A model generated the notes under the pieces. The model saw only the letters and a list, made by a program, of their open reading frames with translations, had not been told where the DNA came from and did not search any database. From contig JBBWZQ010000057.1 in the NCBI GenBank assembly GCA_039649115.1, positions 5,353 through 69,352 of the forward strand: DNA of 64,000 bases, read 5' to 3'. Positions 8,201-17,106 of this stretch are shown here, in pieces. Source of the stretch: DATEJJ01 sp039649115 (GTDB taxonomy: Bacteria > Actinomycetota > Actinomycetes > Mycobacteriales > Micromonosporaceae). The translations under genes were made by a program, and so were the position numbers. The first letter of the stretch is position 1. The number at the start of each line of letters is the position of its first letter.

Positions 8201-9280
8201 GTGAGCATCAAGCGCAGAACTCGCATCCTGACCGCGACATTGGCAGCACTCACCCTCTTCGGCGCACTCGCAGGATGCTCACGGGCCGACAGCAGCAACG
8301 CTCCGGCCGCCGACAAGGGCGCTGCGAGCGAGGTGCGACTGGGTTACTTCCCCAACGTCACCCACGCCTCCGCGCTGATCGGCGTGGACAAGGGCTTCTT
8401 CGCCAAGGAGCTCGGCTCGACGAAGCTGACCACGCAGACCTTCAACGCGGGCCCGGACGAGGTGAACGCCCTGCTGGGCGGCTCGCTCGACGTGGCCTTC
8501 ATCGGCTCGGGCCCCGCCATCAACGCGTATTCCAAGTCGAGTGGTGAGGCCGTGCGCCTGGTCGCCGGAGCGGCCTCGGGCGGCGCCCAGCTCGTGGTGA
8601 AGCCCGACATCAACTCGCCTGCGGATCTCAAGGGCAAGACGATCACCACGCCGCAGCTGGCGAACACCCAGGACGTGGCGCTGAAGAAGTGGCTGGCCGA
8701 CCAGAAGCTCACCATCGGCACCGGTCCGGACCAGGTGAACGTCACGAACACGGAGAACTCGCAGAGTCTGGACCTGTTCCGCAAGGGCGACGTCCAGGGG
8801 GCGTGGGCGCCCGAGCCGTGGTCGTCCCGGCTCGTTGCCGACTCCGGCGCCAAGGTGCTGGTCGACGAGAAGTCCTTGTGGGACCAGGGGAAGTTCCCCA
8901 CCACGGTCGTCATCGCGCGCACCCAGTTCCTGCAGGAGCACCCGCAGACCGTAGAGGCGCTGCTGCGCGGCGAGGTCGCCACGATCGACTGGGCGAACGC
9001 GAACAACGCCGAGGCGAAGACCGTCGTCAACGACTCGCTGAAGAGGCTCACGAGCAAGGCGCTCGCCCAACCCGTGCTGGACCGCTCCGTCAGCAGCATC
9101 GAGCTGACCACCGACCCGCTCGCCAAGACCTTCCCGCAGCTGGCGAAGGACGCGGTGACCGCGAAGGTCGCGAACCAGGAGGCGAACGTGGCCGGCTTCG
9201 CCGACTTCACGCTGCTGAACAAGGTCCTCGCAGCGGCAGGCAAGCCGCAGGTGGACACCGCAGGACTGGACAAGAAGTAG
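8201..9280 (+). CDS. ssuA: Sulfonate/taurine-type ABC transporter, lipoprotein binding protein
   Basis: The 359-residue protein is a solute-binding lipoprotein. It has a signal peptide ending in the lipobox LAGC, and a periplasmic-binding fold of the SsuA/TauA type (VRLGYFPNVTHASA at the start of the mature part). It should capture organosulfur compounds such as alkanesulfonates or sulfate esters for import. The GTG start at 8201 follows AAAGG by about 11 bases. It is third-last in a sulfur operon and followed by its ATPase and permease, which supports a sulfur role over nitrate or thiamine-precursor transport, the other substrates of this superfamily. The gene symbol is by similarity; no sulfonate monooxygenase is present in the window. 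Confidence 0.82.
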   Translation: MSIKRRTRILTATLAALTLFGALAGCSRADSSNAPAADKGAASEVRLGYFPNVTHASALIGVDKGFFAKELGSTKLTTQTFNAGPDEVNALLGGSLDVAFIGSGPAINAYSKSSGEAVRLVAGAASGGAQLVVKPDINSPADLKGKTITTPQLANTQDVALKKWLADQKLTIGTGPDQVNVTNTENSQSLDLFRKGDVQGAWAPEPWSSRLVADSGAKVLVDEKSLWDQGKFPTTVVIARTQFLQEHPQTVEALLRGEVATIDWANANNAEAKTVVNDSLKRLTSKALAQPVLDRSVSSIELTTDPLAKTFPQLAKDAVTAKVANQEANVAGFADFTLLNKVLAAAGKPQVDTAGLDKK

Positions 9281-9310
9281 TTGGCCGAACACTCCAGGAA
9301 GGCAGGCACC

Positions 9311-10108
9311 ATGACCGCCACGCTTGAGGTCCCCGCCGCGCAGTCCGTGGTCGACGCCGCGGTGTCGCTCTCGGGAGTCCGCAAGGTGTTCGGCCACGGC
9401 ACCGGGTCGGTGCTGGCGCTGGACGGTGTCGATCTGCAGGTCGCGCCCGGTGAATTCGTGTGCCTGCTGGGCGCCTCGGGCTGCGGGAAGAGCACGTTGC
9501 TCAACATCGTCGCCGGCCTGGACGCACCCACCTCGGGCACCATCGAACTGACCACCACCCGCCCCGCGGTGATGTTCCAGGAAGCCGCGCTGATGCCGTG
9601 GCTGACCGCGGCGCGCAACGTCGAACTGCCGCTGCGCCTGGCAGGGCTGAAGCGCGCCGAGCGGCGCGCCAAGGCGTCCGAACTGCTCGAACTCGTGCGT
9701 CTGGGCGAAGCGGGCGGCAAGCGACCGCACGAGCTGTCAGGTGGCATGCGGCAGCGCGTCGCACTGGCTCGCGCGCTGGCGTCGACCTCCGGCATCGCCG
9801 AGGAGGGAACGCCCGGTCTGCTGCTGATGGACGAACCGTTCGCGGCGCTCGACGCGATCACCCGCGACGTGCTGCAGGCCGAACTTCTGCGCGTGTGGAG
9901 CACCACCAACACGGCGATCGTGTTCGTCACGCACGACGTGCGCGAGGCGGTCCGGCTGGGGCAGCGCGTGGTGCTGCTGTCCTCGCGTCCGGGCCGGGTC
10001 GTGAAGGAGTGGTCCGTGGACGGGTTGGCCGGGCCGGAGGAGGCCGGCGTCATCTCCGACATCACCACCGAACTTCGAGAGGTGATCAGCGGCCATGCCG
10101 CAGCGTGA
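9311..10108 (+). CDS. ssuB: Sulfonate-type ABC transporter, ATP-binding protein
   Basis: The 265-residue ATPase has Walker A (GASGCGKST), a Q-loop (MFQEAALMPW), the ABC signature LSGGMRQR, Walker B (LLLMDEP) and the H-loop THD. This pattern, with the 'LMPWLTAARNVELPL' region, is typical of the nitrate/sulfonate/taurine ATPase family. The ATG at 9311 is chosen over an upstream in-frame start because AGGAAGG precedes it. The gene overlaps the permease by 14 nt. It energises uptake by the lipoprotein and permease on either side. Confidence 0.9.
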   Translation: MTATLEVPAAQSVVDAAVSLSGVRKVFGHGTGSVLALDGVDLQVAPGEFVCLLGASGCGKSTLLNIVAGLDAPTSGTIELTTTRPAVMFQEAALMPWLTAARNVELPLRLAGLKRAERRAKASELLELVRLGEAGGKRPHELSGGMRQRVALARALASTSGIAEEGTPGLLLMDEPFAALDAITRDVLQAELLRVWSTTNTAIVFVTHDVREAVRLGQRVVLLSSRPGRVVKEWSVDGLAGPEEAGVISDITTELREVISGHAAA

Positions 10109-11003
10109 CGACACCGGCACGATGCTCGAGGCCGACCCGAAGCGGGACATCGCCGCAGTCGGTGCCGGACTCGACGCGTTGGACGCTCCGCCCCAGCAGC
10201 AGCGCAAGCACGGCTGGAAGCGGTTCGTCGGGACAGCGCTACCGCCGCTGATCGCCTTCGTGCTGCTGATCGCCGTCTGGCAGGCGTTGTGGGCGTCGGC
10301 CATCCTCCCGGAGTTCCGGCTTCCGGCGCCGCTCGCGGTGTGGGCCAAGGTGTGGGACAGCGTGCAGGACGGCACGGCGGTGGAGATCCTGTGGACCTCG
10401 GTCCACCGCGCCTTGCTGGGCTTCCTGGCGGCGGTGGTCATCGCGACCCCGCTCGGCCTGTTGATCGCCAAGGTCAAGGTGGTCCGCGCGGCCATCGGAT
10501 CACTGCTCACCGGTCTGCAGAGCCTGCCGTCGGTGGCGTGGGTGCCGGCCGCGATCCTGTGGTTCGGACTGACCCCCGCGTCGATCTACTTCGTGGTCCT
10601 GATGGGCTCCGTTCCTTCGATCGCGAACGGCCTGGTGGCGGGGATCGACCAGATCCCACCGCTCCTGCCGCGCGTCGGGACGGCACTCGGTGCTGGGAAA
10701 ATCGCGTCCGCGCGGCACATCCTGCTGCCCGCGGCGCTGCCGGGATATCTGGCCGGCCTCAAGCAGGGCTGGGCGTTCTCCTGGCGCTCGCTGATGGCCG
10801 CGGAGATCATCGCGACCTCGCCCCAGCTGGGTGTCGGTCTGGGCCAGTACCTGCACAACGGCTCGTCGCTCAACGACATCTCGATGGTGATAGCGGCGAT
10901 CTTCCTGATCCTGCTGGTGGGCATCGGCATCGAACTGCTGGTGTTCCGTCCCCTGGAGCGAGCGGTCCTGCGGGCCCGTGGACTGACGGGAGCACTGCAA
11001 TGA
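10095..11003 (+). CDS. ssuC: Sulfonate-type ABC transporter, permease
   Basis: The 302-residue membrane protein has an N-terminal cytoplasmic segment of about 45 residues and then roughly six hydrophobic helices. The EAA-like loop (RVGTALGAGKIASARHI) that contacts the ATPase lies near residues 190-210. It overlaps the ATPase gene by 14 nt and the chelatase gene by 4 nt (ATGA), so the transporter and siroheme gene are co-translated. The long Gln-rich N-terminus is a little unusual for SsuC. Confidence 0.88.
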   Translation: MPQRDDTGTMLEADPKRDIAAVGAGLDALDAPPQQQRKHGWKRFVGTALPPLIAFVLLIAVWQALWASAILPEFRLPAPLAVWAKVWDSVQDGTAVEILWTSVHRALLGFLAAVVIATPLGLLIAKVKVVRAAIGSLLTGLQSLPSVAWVPAAILWFGLTPASIYFVVLMGSVPSIANGLVAGIDQIPPLLPRVGTALGAGKIASARHILLPAALPGYLAGLKQGWAFSWRSLMAAEIIATSPQLGVGLGQYLHNGSSLNDISMVIAAIFLILLVGIGIELLVFRPLERAVLRARGLTGALQ

Positions 11004-11752
11004 CGCTTCCCCTGGTGGCCGTAGCGCACGGCAGTCGTGATCCGCGGTCGGCCGCGACCGTGATGGAGCTCCTCGACGTCGTCCGGGTGCTGCGGCCCGG
11101 CCTGGACGTGCGCGTCGCGTTCCTCGACCTGTCCGCACCGCGGCTGGGTGACGTGCTGCGGGCGGTGCACGGCGACGGGCACCGCGAGGTCGTCGTCGTG
11201 CCACTGCTGCTGGGCCGCGCGTATCACGCGCGGGTGGACGTGCCCGGTGCCGTCGCGGACGTGCAACGGTGGTCTCCGCAGCTCGACGTGCGGATCGCCG
11301 ACGTGCTGGGACCGGACCCGTGGCTGGAGTCGGCGGCGCTGCGGAGGCTCGCCGAGGTCGGTGTGCGTTCCGGCGACCCGGAGCTCGGGATCGTCCTGGC
11401 GGGCGCAGGCTCGTCCGACGCGGCGGCGAACGCCGCGGTGGCATCGGTGGCGCGCCGCTGGGCCGCGGGTGCGGGCTGGGCGGGCGTCGAGCCCGCGTTC
11501 GCCGCGGCGGCGAGCCCGGACGTGCCGACGGCGGTCAACCGGTTGCGCGCACGAGGTGCGCGGCGGATCGCCGTGGCGTCGTGGTTCCTCGCGCCGGGCC
11601 TGCTGCCCGACCGGATCGCGTCGCTGGCCGAGGAGGCCGCGCCGGGCACCGTGATGGCGGCTCCGCTGGGCGACGACCCCGAGGTGGCCGAACTCGTGCT
11701 GCACCGCTACACCGCCGCGAGCACCACCGGCCTTTCCGTCCAGTACGCCTGA
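11000..11752 (+). CDS. Sirohydrochlorin chelatase (CbiX/SirB family)
   Basis: The 250-residue protein has two CbiX-like halves. The first keeps the metal-site histidines, one in AHGSRDPR near the N-terminus and one in LLLGRAYHARVDVP near residue 75. The second half lacks obvious histidine equivalents, as in other two-domain actinobacterial forms. It inserts iron (or cobalt) into sirohydrochlorin. Its place at the end of the sulfur operon, overlapping the permease by ATGA, suggests it makes siroheme for the sulfite reductase. The M. tuberculosis homologue (Rv2393) occupies the equivalent place after cysH. Confidence 0.88.
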   Translation: MTLPLVAVAHGSRDPRSAATVMELLDVVRVLRPGLDVRVAFLDLSAPRLGDVLRAVHGDGHREVVVVPLLLGRAYHARVDVPGAVADVQRWSPQLDVRIADVLGPDPWLESAALRRLAEVGVRSGDPELGIVLAGAGSSDAAANAAVASVARRWAAGAGWAGVEPAFAAAASPDVPTAVNRLRARGARRIAVASWFLAPGLLPDRIASLAEEAAPGTVMAAPLGDDPEVAELVLHRYTAASTTGLSVQYA

Positions 11753-11795
11753 CCTCTGATCATGTCGTTGTCGCGATCCTCGTAGAGTTCGCCCC

Positions 11796-12569
11796 ATGGC
11801 AGACGAGCTGGTCCACTACGAGGTGCGGCGTGGCATCGCGACGATCACGCTTGACTCTCCCCACAACCGCAACGCGCTGTCGGCACAGCTGCGCGCCGAG
11901 CTCACCGACCGCCTGAAGAACGCGGTCGACGACGACGCCGTGCGGGTGATCGTGCTGACGCACGCGGGCACCGTCTTCTGTTCCGGGATGGATCTCAAGG
12001 AGGCCAGCGGCGCGAGCGCGAGCCAGCAGGGGGTCAACGAGTTCCCGGCGATCCTCGAGCAGATCTGGACCAGTCCGAAGCCCGTCGTCGGCCGGCTGGC
12101 CGGACCCGCGCGAGCCGGCGGCGTCGGCATGGTGGCCGCGTGCGACATCGCCGTGGCCGTCGACGAGGCGACGTTCGCGTTCAGCGAGGTTCGCATCGGC
12201 GTGGTGCCCGCGGTGATCTCGGTGACCGTCCTCCCACGGCTGCTCCCCCGCCCCGCGCACGAGCTGTTCCTCACCGGTGAGACCTTCGGCGCGCAGCGCG
12301 CCGCGACCATCGGTCTGATCAACTCCGCGGTGCCCGCCGACCAGCTCGACCACGAGGTGCGCCGCTACACCGACATGCTCGCTCAGGGGGCGCCGCAGGC
12401 GCTGGCCGCGACCAAGCGGATGCTGCTCACGCCCAGGACCGCCGGTCTGGCCGAGAACTTCGCCGACATGCTGGAGCTCTCCGCACAGCACTTCGGCGCC
12501 GCCGAGGGGCAGGAGGGCATCGCCGCCTTCCGCGAGAAGCGCAAGCCCTCCTGGGTCCCGCAGGACTGA
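11796..12569 (+). CDS. Enoyl-CoA hydratase/isomerase family protein
   Basis: The 257-residue protein belongs to the crotonase superfamily. It has the FCSGMDLKEA region, the oxyanion-hole glycines of ARAGGVGMVAACDIAVA, and FSEVRIGVVPAVIS, which contains the catalytic-position acidic residue. The first motif's usual glycine-rich SAGAD form is altered to SGMDL, so it may be a hydratase or another crotonase activity. It starts 43 bases after the chelatase gene and is probably a separate unit. The substrate is unknown; fatty-acid or amino-acid degradation is the general role. Confidence 0.85.
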   Translation: MADELVHYEVRRGIATITLDSPHNRNALSAQLRAELTDRLKNAVDDDAVRVIVLTHAGTVFCSGMDLKEASGASASQQGVNEFPAILEQIWTSPKPVVGRLAGPARAGGVGMVAACDIAVAVDEATFAFSEVRIGVVPAVISVTVLPRLLPRPAHELFLTGETFGAQRAATIGLINSAVPADQLDHEVRRYTDMLAQGAPQALAATKRMLLTPRTAGLAENFADMLELSAQHFGAAEGQEGIAAFREKRKPSWVPQD

Positions 12570-12658
12570 CCGGAAGCGGACCAGAACCAGCTGCGGCGTA
12601 TCCGAGGAAGCCCGCGCAACCCGGCCCGTCGAGGTCGGCGCGGTCAGCCGGTGATCGG

Positions 12659-13000
12659 CTACTCCGTGCGGACGACGGTCAGGACGCGGTCACCGAGTTC
12701 GGCGGTGCGGCGCTGGGCGTCCTCGAGCACCGACGCGATCCCGGCATGGCCGCGAGGGTCGTGCTCGGCCAACTCGTCGCTGTTCGGCCAGATCAGCACG
12801 TGCTCGCCCGGTGGCAGCCACGACAGGTCGGTCAGGCTGTCGTACAGCGCGTCGAGGTTGTGGCCGAACCAGTCGGGGAAGGACAGCGCTGAGGCGATGG
12901 CCTCCATCGCCTCGTGCCGGCTGGTGATCGAGTCACCGCGCAGCACGTGCGGGTGCGCACCGCGCCCGCGGGCCTCCCGTGCCGCCTCCGCGGCCTTCAT
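12659..13000 (-). CDS. Barstar-like ribonuclease inhibitor
   Basis: The 113-residue protein has the barstar core FPDWFGHNLDALYDSL followed by LSWLP, which forms the acidic surface that plugs the active site of barnase-type RNases. It would act in the cytoplasm to protect the cell from the RNase encoded just upstream. The ATG overlaps the RNase stop codon by 4 nt (ATGA), so toxin and inhibitor are translationally coupled, with the inhibitor second. The N-terminal 25 residues are rich in Ala, Arg and Glu. Confidence in the family is high. Confidence 0.9.
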   Translation of the reverse strand: MKAAEAAREARGRGAHPHVLRGDSITSRHEAMEAIASALSFPDWFGHNLDALYDSLTDLSWLPPGEHVLIWPNSDELAEHDPRGHAGIASVLEDAQRRTAELGDRVLTVVRTE

Positions 13001-13485
13001 CGCTGCACGTCCACGACGACGAACGAGTCGTAGTGGTCCCCGGTGTAGAAGACCTCCTGCTTCGTTCCGGTGATCAGCCGCCTGGCGCCGCGATCCGGAC
13101 TGCCCGGCGTGGGCACGGTGTACTCCTTGTAGTAGTCACCCGCCTTGCCCGGCAGACGCTTCTCCCGGTTCTGGAACATCACGCCGTCGTTGCGCGGATA
13201 CGGGAACGGGCCACCCTTCACGATCAGTTTCCAGGTGGCCGTCGTCTCTCCGGGCAGGCTCGACAGCGGCTTGACCGGCAGGCCCGACTCGCTGCCGGGC
13301 ACGGCACGGGTCCCGGCGCTCGAAGGGGCGCCGCCGACGGTGGCGCTGGAGGTCGCGCCGGTGCTCAGCGTGCCGGAACCGGGTTCGGTGGTCGTCCCGC
13401 CGGCGAAGTCCTTGGCGAACCAGCCGACGACCACCAGGACGATCAGGCCGACGAGTGCGACGGTCAGGCGCCTTGCAGGGGTCAC
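12997..13485 (-). CDS. Secreted guanyl-specific ribonuclease (RNase Sa/barnase family)
   Basis: The 162-residue protein has an N-terminal hydrophobic segment (signal peptide or anchor), a Ser/Thr/Gly-rich linker to about residue 70, and a microbial RNase N1/T1 domain. Aligning by eye to RNase Sa of Streptomyces, the catalytic residues are kept: Glu121 (EYTV), Arg132 and Arg136 (RGARR), and His151 (TGDHY), as is the GPFPY guanine-binding region. Fewer cysteines are present than in RNase Sa, so the disulfide is missing. The start is a GTG. It is followed by barstar with a 4-nt overlap. It should degrade extracellular RNA or act against competitors. Confidence 0.9.
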   Translation of the reverse strand: MTPARRLTVALVGLIVLVVVGWFAKDFAGGTTTEPGSGTLSTGATSSATVGGAPSSAGTRAVPGSESGLPVKPLSSLPGETTATWKLIVKGGPFPYPRNDGVMFQNREKRLPGKAGDYYKEYTVPTPGSPDRGARRLITGTKQEVFYTGDHYDSFVVVDVQR

Positions 13486-13494
13486 GCGGTCAGC

Positions 13495-13746
13495 CTACGA
13501 AGTGGTCGCCACATCGACCTTCTCGGGCTCCCCGAGGTCTTCGGCGAGGGCGCCCACCGGGGGCTCGGCCCGCTTGTCGGGCGTCACGCGCGAGGTGCCC
13601 CAGTCCACGACGCGGTCGATCAGCCGCGCCACCCCGAGGCACAACGGCAGCAGGAACGCGATGACCAGGGAGAACTGAAGCGCGAACGGCAACTGGGTGA
13701 GCCACAGCTCCACCCCGTCCCACCATTGCGCAAAGCCGTCCAACAC
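13495..13746 (-). CDS. Small single-pass membrane protein upstream of the RNase gene
   Basis: An 83-residue product with one strong hydrophobic helix (residues about 18-38, LPFALQFSLVIAFLLPLCLG) followed by a charged cytoplasmic-type tail. I choose the GTG at 13746; an upstream ATG at 13815 would collide with the start of the divergent reductase gene. No domain is recognised. It lies 9 bases upstream of the RNase start on the same strand, so the three genes (membrane protein, RNase, barstar) may be one operon. A role in RNase export or immunity is only guessed from position. Confidence 0.6.
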   Translation of the reverse strand: MLDGFAQWWDGVELWLTQLPFALQFSLVIAFLLPLCLGVARLIDRVVDWGTSRVTPDKRAEPPVGALAEDLGEPEKVDVATTS

Positions 13747-13813
13747 GGCTTCGAGAGTAGTCCCGTGACGGGTTTCACCGCGCGCACAGTCCTGATGTGA
13801 GTAAGTTGCCAGC

Positions 13814-14779
13814 ATGTTCGCCGTCTACGCAGCCGAGCCGAGCCCCGAGGACCCCCTTGCTTCGCTGAGGGTGGGTGAACGCCCCGATCCCGAAGTGCCC
13901 GACGGCTGGGTGCGGGTGGACGTGCGCGCGGCCAGCCTGAACATGCACGACCTCTGGACGCTGCGCGGCGTCGGCATCAAACCCGAGCAGTTCCCGATGA
14001 TCCTCGGCTGCGACGGCGCGGGCGTGCTGGAGGACGGTACCGAGGTGGTGCTGCACTCGATCATCGGTGACCCGGACTGGACCGGTGATGAGACCCTCGA
14101 CCCGCGCCGGACGCTGCTGACCGAGAAGTACCAGGGCACGTTCGCCGACCACGTCGTGGTGCCCGCGCGCAACGCGCTGCCCAAGCCCGCCGGGCTCTCC
14201 TTCGCCGAGGCGGCGTGCATGGGCACGGCGTGGCTGACGGCCTACCGGATGCTCTTCGTGAAGTCCGGCCTGCGCCCTGGCCAGACCATGCTCGTGCAGG
14301 GCGCGTCCGGTGGCGTGTCGACCGCACTCGTGCAGTTGGGCCGCGCGGCAGGCTTCCGCGTGTGGGTCACCGGACGCAGCGAGGAGAAGCGAGCGCTGGC
14401 CGAGTCCCTCGGTGCTCACGGCACCTTCGAGTCCGGCGCCCGGCTGCCCGAGCGGGTGGACGCGGTGTTCGAGACCGTCGGTGGCGCCACCTGGTCGCAC
14501 TCCATGAAGTCGCTCAAGCCGGGCGGCATCATCGTGATCTCCGGCGCGACCAGCGGTGACGCGTCCGCGGCCGAGTTGCAGCGGTTGTTCTTCCTCCAGC
14601 TCCGCGTCGTCGGCTCGACGATGGGCACTCGCGAGGAGCTGGCCGACCTGCTGACGTTCTGCGAGATGAACGGCTTGCGCCCGCAGATCGGCACGCAGCT
14701 GCCCATGTCAGAGGCCGAGAAGGGTCTGCGCAGCATGCTCAACGGCGAGACCGCGGGAAAGATCGTCTTCACCCGTTGA
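13814..14779 (+). CDS. Medium-chain (zinc-binding-type) alcohol dehydrogenase/quinone reductase
   Basis: The 321-residue protein is an MDR-family oxidoreductase. It has an N-terminal GroES-like half (ASLNMHDLWTLRG, GCDGAGVL) and a Rossmann half with VQGASGGVSTALVQLG for NADPH. The catalytic-zinc cysteine/histidine set of true alcohol dehydrogenases is not evident, so a quinone or enone reductase is more likely. The substrate is unknown. It is monocistronic and ends at a bidirectional terminator shared with the convergent FrnE gene. Confidence 0.85.
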   Translation: MFAVYAAEPSPEDPLASLRVGERPDPEVPDGWVRVDVRAASLNMHDLWTLRGVGIKPEQFPMILGCDGAGVLEDGTEVVLHSIIGDPDWTGDETLDPRRTLLTEKYQGTFADHVVVPARNALPKPAGLSFAEAACMGTAWLTAYRMLFVKSGLRPGQTMLVQGASGGVSTALVQLGRAAGFRVWVTGRSEEKRALAESLGAHGTFESGARLPERVDAVFETVGGATWSHSMKSLKPGGIIVISGATSGDASAAELQRLFFLQLRVVGSTMGTREELADLLTFCEMNGLRPQIGTQLPMSEAEKGLRSMLNGETAGKIVFTR

Positions 14780-14791
14780 CACCTCCTCGTC

Positions 14792-14826
14792 GTGGGCCCG
14801 GACAGGACTTCCTGTTCCGGGCCCAC
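14792..14826. terminator. Bidirectional terminator between convergent genes
   Basis: An 11-bp perfect stem (14792-14802 with 14816-14826), extended inward by five more pairs after a one-base bulge, lies between the stop codons of two convergent genes. Either strand could use it. Confidence 0.75.
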
Positions 14827-14841
14827 AACGCGTCCGGAGGT

Positions 14842-15447
14842 TCAAGCGCTGCGAAGCAGCTCCAGGATGACTTCGGGGTCCTGTGCCCCGGCCACTCCGC
14901 GACGGCCGACGACGAAGGTCGGCACCGAGCGGACACCGATCGACATGCCCTCGGCGAGTTCGGCGCGCACCCGCTCCGCGAGCGTCTCGGCGCGCAGTGC
15001 GTCCTCGGCACCTTCCAAGCCGGCGTCCGCGGCCAGCTTCACCAGTACCTCCGGGTCGCCGATGTGCGCACCCTCGCAGAAGTGCGCACGGAACAACCGC
15101 TCCTGCACGGCGTCCTGGATGCCCTGCTCCCTCGCGAACGCGATCAGGCGGTGCGCGTCGAAGGTGTTGGCCCGCACCGAGTCGGCCATCCGGTACTCGA
15201 GCCCCTCGGCCGCGGCGACCTCGGTGACCCTGGTCATGGCCTGCGCGGCGACATCCGCGTCGCCGAACTTGGCGGCGAGCGCCTCACCGGTCGGCATGCC
15301 GTCGCTCGGCGAGGACGGGTCGAGCTGGAACGGACGCCAGACGACGTCGACGGGCTCACCGTCCCACGCACCGAGTGCGCGCTCGAGCCTGCGTTTGCCG
15401 ATGTAGCACCATGGGCACACGACGTCGGACCAGACGTGGAGTTGCAT
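14842..15447 (-). CDS. FrnE-like DsbA-family oxidoreductase
   Basis: The 201-residue protein starts with the thioredoxin-fold strand QLHVWSDVVCPWCYIGK, carrying the redox motif CPWC (Cys11, Cys14), and has the cis-proline loop GVRSVPTFVV near the C-terminus. It lacks a signal peptide, so it is cytoplasmic. Members are called FrnE or 2-hydroxychromene-2-carboxylate isomerase-like and act as disulfide oxidoreductases. The ATG at 15447 is chosen because the fold begins directly after it; the frame stays open far upstream without homology. Confidence 0.88.
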   Translation of the reverse strand: MQLHVWSDVVCPWCYIGKRRLERALGAWDGEPVDVVWRPFQLDPSSPSDGMPTGEALAAKFGDADVAAQAMTRVTEVAAAEGLEYRMADSVRANTFDAHRLIAFAREQGIQDAVQERLFRAHFCEGAHIGDPEVLVKLAADAGLEGAEDALRAETLAERVRAELAEGMSIGVRSVPTFVVGRRGVAGAQDPEVILELLRSA

Positions 15448-15645
15448 GCCGAGGGCAACGCGTGACAGCGCGTGCATGTTCCTCGACGGCCATCGGACGC
15501 GCGCACGAAGAAACACCTGCACCATGATCGGATCGAACAAACCTCCTGACAATCGACGCGCGTACGGTTCGCCGCACACAACCGTCGGTCTAGGTTCGGT
15601 TTCCGCAGGCGCAATGTCGCGCAGGTGGTGACGAGGGAGACGAGC

Positions 15646-17106
15646 ATGGCCTCTGTGCAAGGTGGTCTCGGTCGGGGTTCGGGCGTGTTCCGCCGCAAGC
15701 CCATCGAGCAGATCAGCGGTGAGGGCGGTGACGGCGACCTCAAGCGAACGCTCGGGTTGTGGCAGCTCACCGCCATCGGCATCGGCGGCATCATCGGCGC
15801 CGGCATCTTCTCGCTCGCGGGCGCGGTCGCCCATGGAGATCCGGCCGCGGGCATCCCGGGGGTCGGGCCGGCCGTCGTGATCTCCTTCCTGATCGCGGGC
15901 ATCGCCAGCGCCGCAGCCGCCTTCTCCTACGCGGAATTCGCCGGTCTGATCCCCAAGGCGGGTTCGGCCTACACCTACGGCTACGCCGTGCTCGGCGAGA
16001 TCGTCGGGTGGTTCATCGGCTGGGACCTGTTGCTGGAGTACACCGCGATCGTCGCCGTGGTCGCGATCGGCATCTCCGGCTACTTCAGCTTCCTGCTCCA
16101 GCAGATCGGGCTGGATCTCCCGCAGTGGATGCTCGGTGCACCGGGCACCGGACCGGGGCACAAGTTCGACCTGTTCGCGGCGCTGCTGTGCCTGCTGATC
16201 GCGGCGATGCTCAACATGGGCATGCGCAGCGCCGCCCGCTTCGAGACGATCGTGGTCGGTCTCAAGGTCGCGGTCGTGCTCGTCGTCATCCTGGTCGGCT
16301 TCTTCTACGTCAAGACCGGCAACTACTCGCCGTTCGCACCGTCGGGATTCGGCGGGATCATGACCGGCGCGGCGACGGTGTTCTTCGCGGTCTTCGGCTA
16401 CGACGCGATGAGCACCGCGGCCGAGGAGTCCAAGGACGCGCAGAAGCACATGCCCAAGGCGATCATCTACTCGCTCGCCATCTCGATGGTGTTCTACGTG
16501 CTCGCCTGCCTCGTGCTCACCGGGATGCAGCGCTACACCGACATCAATCCCAAGAGCGGCTTCTCCTCGGCCTTCGCCTCCGTGGGCCTGCCCGGCCTGG
16601 CGAGCGTGATCGCCGTCGGCGCGATCATCGGCATCCTCACCGTGATGTTCACGTTCATGCTCGGCGTCACGCGCGTGTGGTTCTCGATGAGCCGCGACGG
16701 CCTGCTGCCCAAGTGGTTCGCCAAGACCCACCCGGTGCGCAAGGTGCCCACCCGCGTCACCTGGATCGCCGGTTTCGCCTCGGCGATCATCGCGGGTCTC
16801 CTGCCCATCGGCGCGGCGGCGGAGTTGACCAACATCGGCATCCTGCTCGCGTTCGTCGTGGTGTGCATCGCGGTGATCGTGCTGCGCTATCGCCGCCCGG
16901 AGCTGGAGCGGTCGTTCAAGCTGCCGGGCATGCCGGTGGTGCCGATCATCGGCGTGATCTTCTCGATCTGGCTGATCACCTTCCTCACGCCGACCACGTG
17001 GCTGCGCTTCGCGGTCTGGTTCGTCATCGGCCTGATCATCTACTTCGCCTACGGCAAGCGGCACTCATCGCTGGCGAAGGAGGAGACCACGTCAGACCGA
17101 GGCTGA
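15646..17106 (+). CDS. APC-superfamily amino acid permease (cationic amino acid transporter type)
   Basis: The 486-residue integral membrane protein has about 12 hydrophobic helices. The first holds the APC motif GIGGIIGAGIF, where unwound helix TM1 binds the amino group of the substrate; YDAMSTAAEESKD in the middle is the other conserved motif. It fits the YfnA/CAT group of amino-acid/proton transporters. The ATG at 15646 is preferred over a GTG at 15625 because GAGGGAGA lies 6 bases before it. The substrate cannot be told from sequence. Its last 71 bases overlap a small convergent reading frame. Confidence 0.9.
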   Translation: MASVQGGLGRGSGVFRRKPIEQISGEGGDGDLKRTLGLWQLTAIGIGGIIGAGIFSLAGAVAHGDPAAGIPGVGPAVVISFLIAGIASAAAAFSYAEFAGLIPKAGSAYTYGYAVLGEIVGWFIGWDLLLEYTAIVAVVAIGISGYFSFLLQQIGLDLPQWMLGAPGTGPGHKFDLFAALLCLLIAAMLNMGMRSAARFETIVVGLKVAVVLVVILVGFFYVKTGNYSPFAPSGFGGIMTGAATVFFAVFGYDAMSTAAEESKDAQKHMPKAIIYSLAISMVFYVLACLVLTGMQRYTDINPKSGFSSAFASVGLPGLASVIAVGAIIGILTVMFTFMLGVTRVWFSMSRDGLLPKWFAKTHPVRKVPTRVTWIAGFASAIIAGLLPIGAAAELTNIGILLAFVVVCIAVIVLRYRRPELERSFKLPGMPVVPIIGVIFSIWLITFLTPTTWLRFAVWFVIGLIIYFAYGKRHSSLAKEETTSDRG

